Part shown: positions 27,615 to 34,768 of the stretch, one piece after another | Position numbering within the stretch: the first letter of the stretch is position 1 | How the letters are laid out: every line of letters begins with the position of its first letter | NCBI RefSeq assembly: GCF_900240265.1 | Contig: NZ_LT964739.1 | Coordinates: forward strand, 1,269,390-1,333,389 | Source: Galactobacillus timonensis | GTDB taxonomy: Bacteria; Bacillota_I; Bacilli_A; Erysipelotrichales; Erysipelotrichaceae | Length of the DNA stretch: 64,000 bases | Reading direction: 5' to 3' | The notes under the pieces: generated by a model | Told to the model about the DNA's origin: nothing | Database searches by the model: none | Seen by the model: the letters and a program-made list of their open reading frames with translations, nothing else | Made by a program: the position numbers and the translations under genes

Positions 27615-27722
27615 CTATACCGAAGTTTCTTGAGCAAAGTATCCATAATTACTGGGTTTGGTCATAAATTTCGGTATAGTTTAAACTTCGGCATAATCTG
27701 CGCTATACCGAATTCGGTATAG
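27615..27722. repeat. CTATACCGAA repeat/palindrome cluster at the RIT end
   Basis: CTATACCGAAGTTT (27615-27628), TTCGGTATAG (27670-27679), AAACTTCGGCATAA (27683-27696) and the perfect 20-bp palindrome CTATACCGAATTCGGTATAG (27703-27722) repeat one half-site in alternating orientation. The array lies between the first recombinase gene and the end of the element. It is probably the recombinase binding region, and it may include the promoter operator. Confidence 0.7.
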
Positions 27723-28452
27723 TGCGGATGACTGCATTATCTGTGTAAGGAGTGAAGTGGCGGCCAACAGAGTGATGCATTCTGTCACGAACTGGCTGGA
27801 GAAACACCTCAGGGTTAAGGTCAATGCCACGAAGACAAAAGTGGCAAGACCGGACCAATGCAAGTATCTCGGATATACCTTCTACTGGAAAGACGGGAAA
27901 TGGAGGCCAAAGCCTCATATCAAGTCAATTCAGAAGCTGAAGAGCAACCTTGAACCACTGCTCCGGAGAAACTGGGGCGTGTCGCTGAAATACCGGATTG
28001 AGAAGATCAATCAGGTTACTAGAGGCTGGCTGAACTACTTCAGGCTGGGAGAAGGTATGAAAGGGGTGCTGAGAGAACTGGATAAGAAGATCAGAATCCA
28101 TTTGCGGATGATCCTATGGAAACAATGGAAGACGATCAGAAACAGAGCTAACCACCTCTATTATCTGAACCCCCGCCATCTTAGATTCAACAAGGTGGCG
28201 TTGAGGACAGAGTGCTGGAAATTGGCTAACTCACGCAAAGGCTACTACCGGATCGGAAGGATATTAAGTACATGGATACCGAATAGCCTGCTGAAACAGG
28301 AAGGGCTTGTTAACCTTGAGGAGTATCACAACAATCTAGCAATTCAGTTACATATGTCGATTTGTTGAACCGCCGGACGCCGAACGGCTCCTCCGGTGGT
28401 GTGGGAGGATCACAATCTGGGGACTATTCATGTCCTCAGATTCCTACCCGAT
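27723..28452 (+). mobile_element. 3' part of a group II intron
   Basis: The segment holds the C-terminal part of the intron reverse transcriptase followed by intron 3' RNA. After the stop codon comes a CCGCCGGA/TCCGGTGG stem with GTGTGGGAGG. A hairpin AATCTGGGGAC/GTCCTCAGATT follows, and the segment ends CCTACCCGAT at 28452, like many bacterial intron ends. The 5' portion was removed by the RIT and R-M insertions. Confidence 0.7.
27724..28368 (+). pseudogene. Group II intron reverse transcriptase/maturase, 5'-truncated
   Basis: The frame begins ADDCIICVRSEVAANRVM, which is the tail of the RT catalytic YADD motif. The rest of the RT thumb follows. The maturase X domain is PVKxx-like, with RGWLNYFRLGEGMKG and LDKKIRIHLRMILWKQWK. 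The C-terminus is LVNLEEYHNNLAIQLH. Everything N-terminal to the second residue of YADD is missing, because the RIT element is inserted there. A start at GTG 27757 would give about 203 residues, but the product could not be an active RT. Confidence 0.85.
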
Positions 28453-28563
28453 CATTTTCAAAACAATGTATTCAGAGTATGATAGGAAAGCGGATTCAGT
28501 AAAGCCTCATTTCATACGGAAATCTGGGCTTTTCTGATTATCCGGTTCCGGGAGAATATTCAT

Positions 28564-28857
28564 ATGGTCAATACAATCTGCAACAAGTCTGTAAAGGATC
28601 TTGTAAACCGTGTCTGCGCTGAAACGGGACTGTCCCGCAAGAAAGCCCAGGAAGCGGTCGCTGCCGTATTTGCGGAGATCAGCGATATATTGGAGGAAAA
28701 CGGTGCTGTCAACGTTCCGGGCTTCGGCAAGTTTGAGAATACGGAGCGCAAGGAAAGAACAGGCATCAATCCTGCAACAAGAGAGAAGATCCTGATTCCG
28801 GCAGCCAAGACACCGCGTTTCAAGCCGAGCTCCAAGCTGAAGGAAAAGATCAAGTAA
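28564..28857 (+). CDS. HU-family DNA-binding protein
   Basis: A 97-residue nucleoid protein of the HU/IHF family. The helical N-terminus is VKDLVNRVCAETGLSRKKAQEAV. The beta-arm region contains VPGFGKFENTERKERTGINP with the conserved GFG and the Pro-tipped arm, ending with KTPRFKPSSKLKEKI. GGGAG is upstream of ATG 28564. It lies alone between the intron remnant and the LacI operon. Confidence 0.92.
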   Translation: MVNTICNKSVKDLVNRVCAETGLSRKKAQEAVAAVFAEISDILEENGAVNVPGFGKFENTERKERTGINPATREKILIPAAKTPRFKPSSKLKEKIK

Positions 28858-28858
28858 G

Positions 28859-28880
28859 CTGCACAATGTGCAGTTTTATT
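28859..28880 (+). terminator. terminator after the HU gene
   Basis: Short stem CTGCAC/GTGCAG with an AAT loop followed by TTTTATT. Confidence 0.6.
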
Positions 28881-28962
28881 CTGAAAAGAATGAAATCTGG
28901 ACTTTCGTAGACAGACCTGCTGGCCTGTCCCGGAAATCCGGATATTTTTATGTCTTGAATGA

Positions 28963-29478
28963 TTACTGAGAGTTCATCAGGTTCTCCACACGGGAGATGA
29001 CCTGGTCTGCAGAAAGGGGTGAAAAGCCGTTCTGATCAAGGATGATGGCTCTCTGGTCATTGCTGTAGAGGATGATCAGGTGATCCGTGTACTGAACCCG
29101 GATCAGATCACGGTATTTCATGATTGTCTCTGAACCGTTGCTGTTTATGGCCAGGCAGTCCGTAAAGAACTGCGTTGTCCGCTGTGGTGTTCCCTGTCCT
29201 TCCCGCAGATCCTTGTATCTTGCTCTGGCTCTGGCTTTTGGATAGATGACCATCATCCAGACGAGGGTCATGGTGACGATCAGGATTTCACCAAACAGGA
29301 ACAGCATGTTCATGTGCATCAATTCCATAATGGCTAAGGAAACGAGTATCAGGACAATACCGGCAATGCCAAGTTTCCTGACACTTTTCTGATAGGATTC
29401 CGGCTGGGCAGCACGGCTGGCTTCCTGGAAAAGCCTCTCAGTCAGTGTGAGATGATTTTCTGCGAATGGCTTCGGCAT
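28963..29478 (-). CDS. Membrane protein with YcxB-like C-terminal domain
   Basis: A 171-residue protein with two hydrophobic segments (about 38-56 and 59-77) after a short cytoplasmic N-terminus. A soluble domain follows (TIMKYRDLIRVQYTDHLIILYSNDQRAIILDQNGF-type strands) that resembles the YcxB/PH-like fold. Start MPKPFAENH at 29478; the frame is open further upstream. Last gene of the LacI operon, overlapping the previous gene by 41 bp. Function unknown. Confidence 0.65.
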   Translation of the reverse strand: MPKPFAENHLTLTERLFQEASRAAQPESYQKSVRKLGIAGIVLILVSLAIMELMHMNMLFLFGEILIVTMTLVWMMVIYPKARARARYKDLREGQGTPQRTTQFFTDCLAINSNGSETIMKYRDLIRVQYTDHLIILYSNDQRAIILDQNGFSPLSADQVISRVENLMNSQ

Positions 29479-30310
29479 GTTCTTCACTCTCCTCTTTCTG
29501 CATTCTTTCGACCCATTCCTCATCCGTTTCATATTCCGGAATCTGTCCGGGGAATGCTTTCCTGATGCTGTCTTCAATATGGAACGAAGAATCCAGTGCA
29601 GGATACAGCAGATGCATTGCCACAAGATCCGGCCACCAGAATCCGATCACTGGAATCAGGAAGAAGGACCACGGCATAAGGACAATCACGATGATCCAGA
29701 AGGCAAACTTCACAAGTGCTGCAATCAGTATCTTTGTACGGTACTTCAACAGGAAAAGCAGGCTGTTCTGAAGACGGATGCTGTTCTTCTGATCGAAGAG
29801 CACCAGCTGCGGCCAGTAGGTCAGAAAGAACACCATGACAATAAAGACACCAAGGAGGTAGACAATCAGCGTCCCGGCGCTTGGTGTCCTGGAAGCCCAG
29901 GAAAACATACCGATCATGAACAGCTGCAGACCGGTAAGAAGGCAGAAGATCATTCCCGGTATCATTGCCTGGCGTGCATTCTGAATCCATGCATGCCTGT
30001 ATTCTTCCGGAAATGTGCCTCCTGCATCCCGCAGGGAACGCAGGATGATGTCATACATGCAGGCAAGACCTGGGCCGGCAAGCAGTCCACTAAGGGCACA
30101 AAGCGGGATCAGAAGCAGTAACGAACTTGTGGAAACGGAAAGCAGGACGCTTATGGCAAAGGGAAGAAAGCACAAGGCTGTCATCAGGTTTGCCAGGAAG
30201 AATTTCCTGTGATCCCGGCCGATGACTTCCTTGTAGCGATCCAGCCCGCTCAGTCTTCCGCCATCACCTGCACTTGCATAATCCGGATGGAACATGTTCA
30301 TAAGATTCAC
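29438..30310 (-). CDS. YesL/DUF624-like polytopic membrane protein
   Basis: A 290-residue protein with about six predicted membrane segments: FFLANLMTALCFLPFAISVL, a pair around LLLLIPLCALSGLLAG, MIPGMIFCLLTGLQLFMIG, LIVYLLGVFIVMVFFLTY, and the long stretch around ALVKFAFWIIVIVLMPW. The RYKEVIGRDHRKFFLANLMT start and PWSFFLIPVI are reminiscent of DUF624 (YesL). That family commonly accompanies LplB/LplC-type oligosaccharide transporters, and such a transporter lies divergently at 32.8 kb. Overlaps both neighbours. Confidence 0.65.
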   Translation of the reverse strand: MNLMNMFHPDYASAGDGGRLSGLDRYKEVIGRDHRKFFLANLMTALCFLPFAISVLLSVSTSSLLLLIPLCALSGLLAGPGLACMYDIILRSLRDAGGTFPEEYRHAWIQNARQAMIPGMIFCLLTGLQLFMIGMFSWASRTPSAGTLIVYLLGVFIVMVFFLTYWPQLVLFDQKNSIRLQNSLLFLLKYRTKILIAALVKFAFWIIVIVLMPWSFFLIPVIGFWWPDLVAMHLLYPALDSSFHIEDSIRKAFPGQIPEYETDEEWVERMQKEESEEHAEAIRRKSSHTD

Positions 30311-30888
30311 TCCTCAACCTTGCAGCGGTCCAGAACGTATGCCAGAGCCTCGCTTCCATCTTCAGCAAATGCATCTGTCATGGAAAGCTCAACAAGGACT
30401 GTGGCATGCTCAGCGGCAGTCAGTGCACTGATGCCATGAGCATAGGGGGTATCTTCACTCTTATAGGTATAGGTCAGGACTTTCCAGGTTCTGCCATTGT
30501 ATGTCTTTTTCTCTTCATCGGATATTTCGTATGTGCTTTCTGCTCTTGCAAGAAGGTTGGCCATAATGTTTTCTGAGCTCTCTGCACTGTCAGCTTCCTG
30601 CACCAGCATGTAAAGCTGTGCATCATAGTAGTCCGTTTCCTTGTTCCCGATGATAATGGACTGCTGCTTGCCGGAAGTCCAGGCTGTATAGAACAGATTG
30701 TCTGAAGCCAGAGAATCATTCTGGTTCTGGATTTCAAATCCGTGCGGGACGTCTTCCACTTCAACATATGTACCGATTTTCCACGGCCCTGACTTCGAAG
30801 GCTCTGGTTTTTTTAATTCCGGCACACATCCGGCAGAAAGGAGTGCCAGGATGCTCAGGATGCCGATTGCTTTCTTAACTGATTCCAT
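30307..30888 (-). CDS. Putative lipoprotein
   Basis: A 193-residue protein with a lipoprotein signal peptide: MESVKKAIGILSILALLSAG then C21, with the lipobox LSAGC. The mature part is a globular extracellular domain with no family I recognise (VPHGFEIQNQNDSLASDNLF). It overlaps the upstream gene by 34 bp and the downstream gene by 4 bp, so it belongs to a tightly packed operon. Probably a cell-surface accessory of the sugar module; inference only. Confidence 0.7.
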   Translation of the reverse strand: MESVKKAIGILSILALLSAGCVPELKKPEPSKSGPWKIGTYVEVEDVPHGFEIQNQNDSLASDNLFYTAWTSGKQQSIIIGNKETDYYDAQLYMLVQEADSAESSENIMANLLARAESTYEISDEEKKTYNGRTWKVLTYTYKSEDTPYAHGISALTAAEHATVLVELSMTDAFAEDGSEALAYVLDRCKVEE

Positions 30889-31472
30889 AACTGTTCACAT
30901 TCCTCATCATATTGGCAGCGTTTGTCTGATTCATAGTACCTGTGTCCGATGGACAGACCGGCAAGATGCTCAATGCTGCAGTCCGGGTCTAGTGCTTTCC
31001 AGGAGATGACCTTGTCATCTGCGCGGAAGTCAGACGCGGAAGGGATGGAACCATCCATTCCGGCAAGGATCTGGTAGTCCGCCTGGACTTTGCCTGCATC
31101 TTCCATCAGGAAGAAGTAGCTCTGACAATCTTCCATATCTGCCATGATGGTGACATAGGAGGCATAGGAATAGGTCGGGGCTTCAATGGCACTGGCGTAT
31201 TTACCACTCAGATACTGGTTGATCTGGATGATTGCCTTTCCATCATGATTGAAATCGGTATCGTATGCTTCAAGGACATTCTGAATCTCAGCGTGTTCTT
31301 CTTCATTCAACGGAAAATCGCCGGTATAGGCAATCTGTATATCCGGTTTTGGTGTGGAGAGCTTGCGGGCGAGCGTACGGATGATTCCACCGATCACAAG
31401 AGTGGCAACAATGACATACCACTTGTAGTAGTACCACCAGTTCTTCCACCAGGCTTTTGAATATCTTTTCAT
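30855..31472 (-). CDS. Single-pass membrane protein of unknown function
   Basis: A 205-residue protein. The basic aromatic N-terminus MKRYSKAWWKNWWYYYKW leads into one membrane segment, YVIVATLVIGGIIRTLA. An extracytoplasmic domain of about 160 residues follows (DIQIAYTGDFPLNEEEHAEIQ). No recognised domain. Its start overlaps the lacI stop by 4 bp (31469-31472). Confidence 0.65.
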   Translation of the reverse strand: MKRYSKAWWKNWWYYYKWYVIVATLVIGGIIRTLARKLSTPKPDIQIAYTGDFPLNEEEHAEIQNVLEAYDTDFNHDGKAIIQINQYLSGKYASAIEAPTYSYASYVTIMADMEDCQSYFFLMEDAGKVQADYQILAGMDGSIPSASDFRADDKVISWKALDPDCSIEHLAGLSIGHRYYESDKRCQYDEECEQLWNQLRKQSAS

Positions 31473-32464
31473 AATAATTTCCTGGTAGTGCCTCCTTCGG
31501 CAAATTCAACCGGCAGACAGATCAGCGGCGGGGTGATGCCTTCTCCGAACGCATTGGTGAGAAGAGCAACGGCAGTATCCGCAATCGCCTGAACGGGCTG
31601 AATGATGGTGGAGCATTTCAGATTTCCGATACCGAATTCACGGACACCATCAAAGCCGATCATCTGTACATCCTCCGGTACGGAGATATGCATATCCTTC
31701 AGCGTATCCATGACCTGTCTTACAATAAGGTCCGTGCAGCAGAAGATGCCATCGAAATCGAGCTTTCCATCATGGATATGCTGCTTCAGGAAATCGGTAT
31801 AGAATCCATCCGGTCCATCCTGGACAACGATGGAATCAAATGGGATATTCATGAAACGGCAGGCATTCTCAAATCCCGAGTAGCGTTTGGCAGGCTCATT
31901 GGCAAGGGAAGAGACAGATCCGATATAGGCAAGACTTGTACAGCCATGATGGATCAGTTCCCTGACGGCAAGCTGACCTCCACCGTAATTGTCACTTGCA
32001 ACTGTCGGGATGCCCTGGCCTAGAACACGGTCAATGGCAATGAATGTGTATGGATTGTGGATCTTCAGGTCAGGATCATAGGTCAGTGCGATGACACCGT
32101 CTGCCTTGTTCTGGTCGACCAGATCCAGGGCATACTGTTCCGCATCCGGGTTGCCGTCTGCGCAGCAGACCATCATATTGAGTCCTTTCTGGGAAAGGGA
32201 ATGATTCAATGCATTGCCCAGAGCGGCAAAGTAGGGGCGGGCAAGATTAGGAAGCAGCACGGCTACCATGCCGGTACGGCTGGTGCGAAGCCCGCGTGCA
32301 TAATTGTTAACACGGTAATTCAGTTTCTTGATTGCCCGTTCTACCTTGACACGGTATTCTTCACCGACCGGGATTCCCCGGACCACCTTTGAGACTGTGC
32401 CAAGGGCAACGCCTGCTTCGTTGGCAACATCCTTCATCGTTGGGTTCTTTTCTTCAGATGTCAT
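31469..32464 (-). CDS. LacI-family transcriptional regulator
   Basis: A 331-residue repressor. The N-terminal helix-turn-helix is PTMKDVANEAGVALGTVSKVV. The hinge helix region is KLNYRVNNYARGLRTSRTG. A periplasmic-binding-protein-like effector domain follows (MVAVLLPNLARPYFAALGN to IIQPVQAIADTAVALL). It is the first gene of a five-gene minus-strand operon and is divergent from the sugar ABC transporter. The operators TGAAACGTTACA and TGAAACGTTGCA lie in the shared intergenic region. The GH32 gene downstream of the transporter suggests a fructoside or sucrose-type effector. Confidence 0.9.
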   Translation of the reverse strand: MTSEEKNPTMKDVANEAGVALGTVSKVVRGIPVGEEYRVKVERAIKKLNYRVNNYARGLRTSRTGMVAVLLPNLARPYFAALGNALNHSLSQKGLNMMVCCADGNPDAEQYALDLVDQNKADGVIALTYDPDLKIHNPYTFIAIDRVLGQGIPTVASDNYGGGQLAVRELIHHGCTSLAYIGSVSSLANEPAKRYSGFENACRFMNIPFDSIVVQDGPDGFYTDFLKQHIHDGKLDFDGIFCCTDLIVRQVMDTLKDMHISVPEDVQMIGFDGVREFGIGNLKCSTIIQPVQAIADTAVALLTNAFGEGITPPLICLPVEFAEGGTTRKLL

Positions 32465-32487
32465 GACATTTTCCTCTATCCATATGT

Positions 32488-32493
32488 ATTATA
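32488..32493 (-). promoter_or_regulatory. -10 box of the lacI operon promoter
   Basis: TATAAT on the minus strand (ATTATA on plus), 24 bp before the lacI start codon. AGAGGAAAA lies between as ribosome binding site. The -35 box is weak (TGTGAA about 16 bp upstream). Confidence 0.5.
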
Positions 32494-32535
32494 TGCCAAA
32501 TACAGTGCTTTCACAGAGAAATTCATGAAATTTGA

Positions 32536-32547
32536 TGAAACGTTACA
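32536..32547 (+). promoter_or_regulatory. LacI-type operator, distal copy
   Basis: TGAAACGTTACA, nearly the same as TGAAACGTTGCA at 32761. Both are centred on AACGTT, as for LacI-family operators. The two sites are 225 bp apart in the divergent intergenic region, a spacing that would allow looping. Confidence 0.55.
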
Positions 32548-32717
32548 TAGCCACGCTCCAGAAAAAGAAAATTATTGCATTTCTGCATTTGTAAAAGCAT
32601 ACAATATTGCAGGTAAATAAAAAAACATGGCTTAATTATGCACAAAATATAGAATTTCACTGCCGTATGCCACCTGTGAAAGTACCTTTTTATATTTCCA
32701 AAAAAGAGAAAATAGTA

Positions 32718-32746
32718 TTGACTGATAGCGCTTACAACGTTACGCT
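32718..32746 (+). promoter_or_regulatory. promoter of the sugar ABC transporter operon, overlapped by cre
   Basis: TTGACT (32718-32723) and TACGCT (32741-32746) have 17 bp spacing. TGATAGCGCTTACA at 32723-32736 fits the cre consensus TGWNANCGNTNNCA at every position and lies within the spacer. This predicts CcpA repression on top of LacI control. Confidence 0.6.
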
Positions 32747-32760
32747 AAGGATGTATGTGG

Positions 32761-32772
32761 TGAAACGTTGCA
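32761..32772 (+). promoter_or_regulatory. LacI-type operator, proximal copy
   Basis: TGAAACGTTGCA just downstream of the predicted promoter, a typical roadblock position. Sister of the site at 32536-32547. Confidence 0.55.
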
Positions 32773-32845
32773 CGGTGTACACCGACAATGGTTCAGTTCC
32801 ATCTGTATGCGCAGACAGACGGGCACTCCACATTTGGGAGGAAAA

Positions 32846-33775
32846 ATGGCTGAACACAAGAAAACTGCATTAGCCACAGGTAAGCCTCTGAAGAACCAGA
32901 TCAAGGAGAACTGGCAGCTGTATCTCATGCTGGCAATTCCATTGATTCTCACCTTGGTCTACAAGTACATTCCGATGTACGGAATTCAGATTGCCTTCCG
33001 TGACTACAAGGCCAGCAGAGGCTTTGCAGGGTCCAAATGGGTGGGAATGAAGTGGTTCTCAAGATTCTTCAACTCACCGAATGCAGGAAGAATGATCAAG
33101 AACACATTCCTGCTGAGCCTGTATTCGCTTCTGTGGGGCTTCCCTGTACCGATTATTCTCGCTCTGCTCCTGAATCAGCTGGCAAACAAGAAGCTGAAGA
33201 GAGTCACCCAGACTGTGCTCTATGCTCCACACTTCATCTCAATCATGATCGTGTGTGGTATGATCCGCATCTTCCTGTCTCCTTCAGGCGGTCTTCTCAA
33301 CCTGCTCTTGGGAACGCAGACAGATTTCATGGCTGAAGCATCTGCCTTCCGTCCGGTGTACATCATCTCCGGAATCTGGCAGGATGCCGGCTGGGGCTGC
33401 ATCATCTACCTGGCTACACTGGGCAACATCGACAGTGCACTGTATGAAGCAGCCAAGATCGATGGTGCTTCCCTTTGGCAGAGAGTCAAGAACATTGATA
33501 TTCCACAGCTCATGCCTACCATCGTCCTGCAGCTGATCATGAGTGCAGGCGGCCTGATGAATGTCGGCTTCGAAAAGGTATGGCTCTTACAGACAGACCT
33601 GAACAAGGCAACATCCGATGTCATTGCCGTATATGTCTACCAGCAAGGTATCGAAAACGCCAAGTACAGCTATTCCACAGCTGTCGGTCTGTTCAATACC
33701 GTCGTCAACATCATTCTTCTTGTGATCGTCAACAAGGTCTCGAAGAAGCTGAATGATGAAGTGAGCTTCATCTGA
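32846..33775 (+). CDS. ABC sugar transporter permease, LplB type
   Basis: A 309-residue inner-membrane permease of the oligosaccharide LplB group. The first segment is LYLMLAIPLILTLVYKYIP, followed by the family block GIQIAFRDYKASRGF. The cytoplasmic EAA loop is EAAKIDGASLWQRVKNIDIP, which contacts the ATPase. ATG 32846 follows GGGAGGAAA. First gene of the transporter operon; the leader from 32480 carries operators and the promoter. Confidence 0.92.
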   Translation: MAEHKKTALATGKPLKNQIKENWQLYLMLAIPLILTLVYKYIPMYGIQIAFRDYKASRGFAGSKWVGMKWFSRFFNSPNAGRMIKNTFLLSLYSLLWGFPVPIILALLLNQLANKKLKRVTQTVLYAPHFISIMIVCGMIRIFLSPSGGLLNLLLGTQTDFMAEASAFRPVYIISGIWQDAGWGCIIYLATLGNIDSALYEAAKIDGASLWQRVKNIDIPQLMPTIVLQLIMSAGGLMNVGFEKVWLLQTDLNKATSDVIAVYVYQQGIENAKYSYSTAVGLFNTVVNIILLVIVNKVSKKLNDEVSFI

Positions 33776-33796
33776 TGAAAGGGGCTGAGTGAACAT

Positions 33797-34714
33797 ATGA
33801 GTAAGAAAACAGCTTCACATGGTCAGGGTACAGCTTCCGGTATGTCAGAGAAGAGCGCACAGATACTTCTTATTATTCTGTGCATCGTCATCATCTTCAT
33901 CGTTGCCTATCCGCTGTACTACGTGCTGATCGCTTCATTCTCCGATCCGTATGACGTCTATGCAGGCAAGACCTTCCTTCTTCCAAGCGGCACTACATCA
34001 GCCGGCTACAAGGCAGTCTTTGCAGATGACGGCATCGTCACCGGATATCTGAATTCCATCAAGTACACCGTCATCGGAACGATCTTCTCCGTAGCCATGG
34101 TTTTCCTGACAGCCTACCCGTTAAGCTGCCATGACCTGCCGGGAAGAAAATGGATCTCCATCTTCCTGGTCATCACCATGTACTTCGGAGGCGGTCTGAT
34201 CCCGACATACCTGGTTGTCAAGAAAACAGGGCTGATCAACTCCATCTGGGCATTGTTCCTTCCGGGCGGCGTTGCAGTGGGCAATGCAATCTTGGTCCGC
34301 AACTTCTTTGAGACTTCCATCCCGAAGGAAATGAAGGAAGCAGCTGAGATCGACGGTGCATCCAAATGGACAACATTCTATAGGATCATCCTGCCGCTAT
34401 CCACATCCATGATTGCGGTTATGTCCATCTTCTCGATGGTCGCCTACTGGAACGACTGGTTCACCGCTATGATCTACCTGCCTGATGAAAAGTATGCACC
34501 GCTGCCTCTTGTACTGAGAAAAGTCCTCATTAAGTCCAGCGCAACAGCATCCCAGGCAAGCACCATATCCGGCGGCTATGCTGAACTGAATAAACTGACA
34601 GAATCCATCAAGTTCGCTTCCATCGTTGTGGCAGCCGCTCCGATGCTGATCATCTATCCGTTCATCCAGGGCTATTTCGAAAAGGGCATGATGGCTGGTG
34701 CTGTCAAAGGCTGA
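33797..34714 (+). CDS. ABC sugar transporter permease, LplC/YtcP type
   Basis: A 305-residue second permease. ILLIILCIVIIFIVAYPLYY is the first membrane segment, and FSDPYDVYAGKTFLLPSG follows. The EAA loop is EAAEIDGASKWTTFYRIILP. It forms the heterodimeric channel with the LplB-type protein. Starts 21 bp after it, with AAAGGGGCTGAG upstream. Confidence 0.92.
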   Translation: MSKKTASHGQGTASGMSEKSAQILLIILCIVIIFIVAYPLYYVLIASFSDPYDVYAGKTFLLPSGTTSAGYKAVFADDGIVTGYLNSIKYTVIGTIFSVAMVFLTAYPLSCHDLPGRKWISIFLVITMYFGGGLIPTYLVVKKTGLINSIWALFLPGGVAVGNAILVRNFFETSIPKEMKEAAEIDGASKWTTFYRIILPLSTSMIAVMSIFSMVAYWNDWFTAMIYLPDEKYAPLPLVLRKVLIKSSATASQASTISGGYAELNKLTESIKFASIVVAAAPMLIIYPFIQGYFEKGMMAGAVKG

Positions 34715-34768
34715 TCCTTTCATTCAACAAAACAATTACTTCCGAAAAAATTAAGAGAGGAAAGAATA

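Larger units (their letters stand above)
24490..27722 (-). mobile_element. RIT-like element (three tyrosine recombinases in tandem)
   Basis: Three overlapping minus-strand tyrosine recombinase genes form a recombinase-in-trio arrangement. The right boundary is well defined: a cluster of CTATACCGAA-type repeats ends at 27722, and directly beyond it a group II intron reverse transcriptase frame resumes inside the YADD motif. The left end is damaged, because the third recombinase lacks its C-terminus and abuts the ISL3/R-M unit. Confidence 0.65.
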
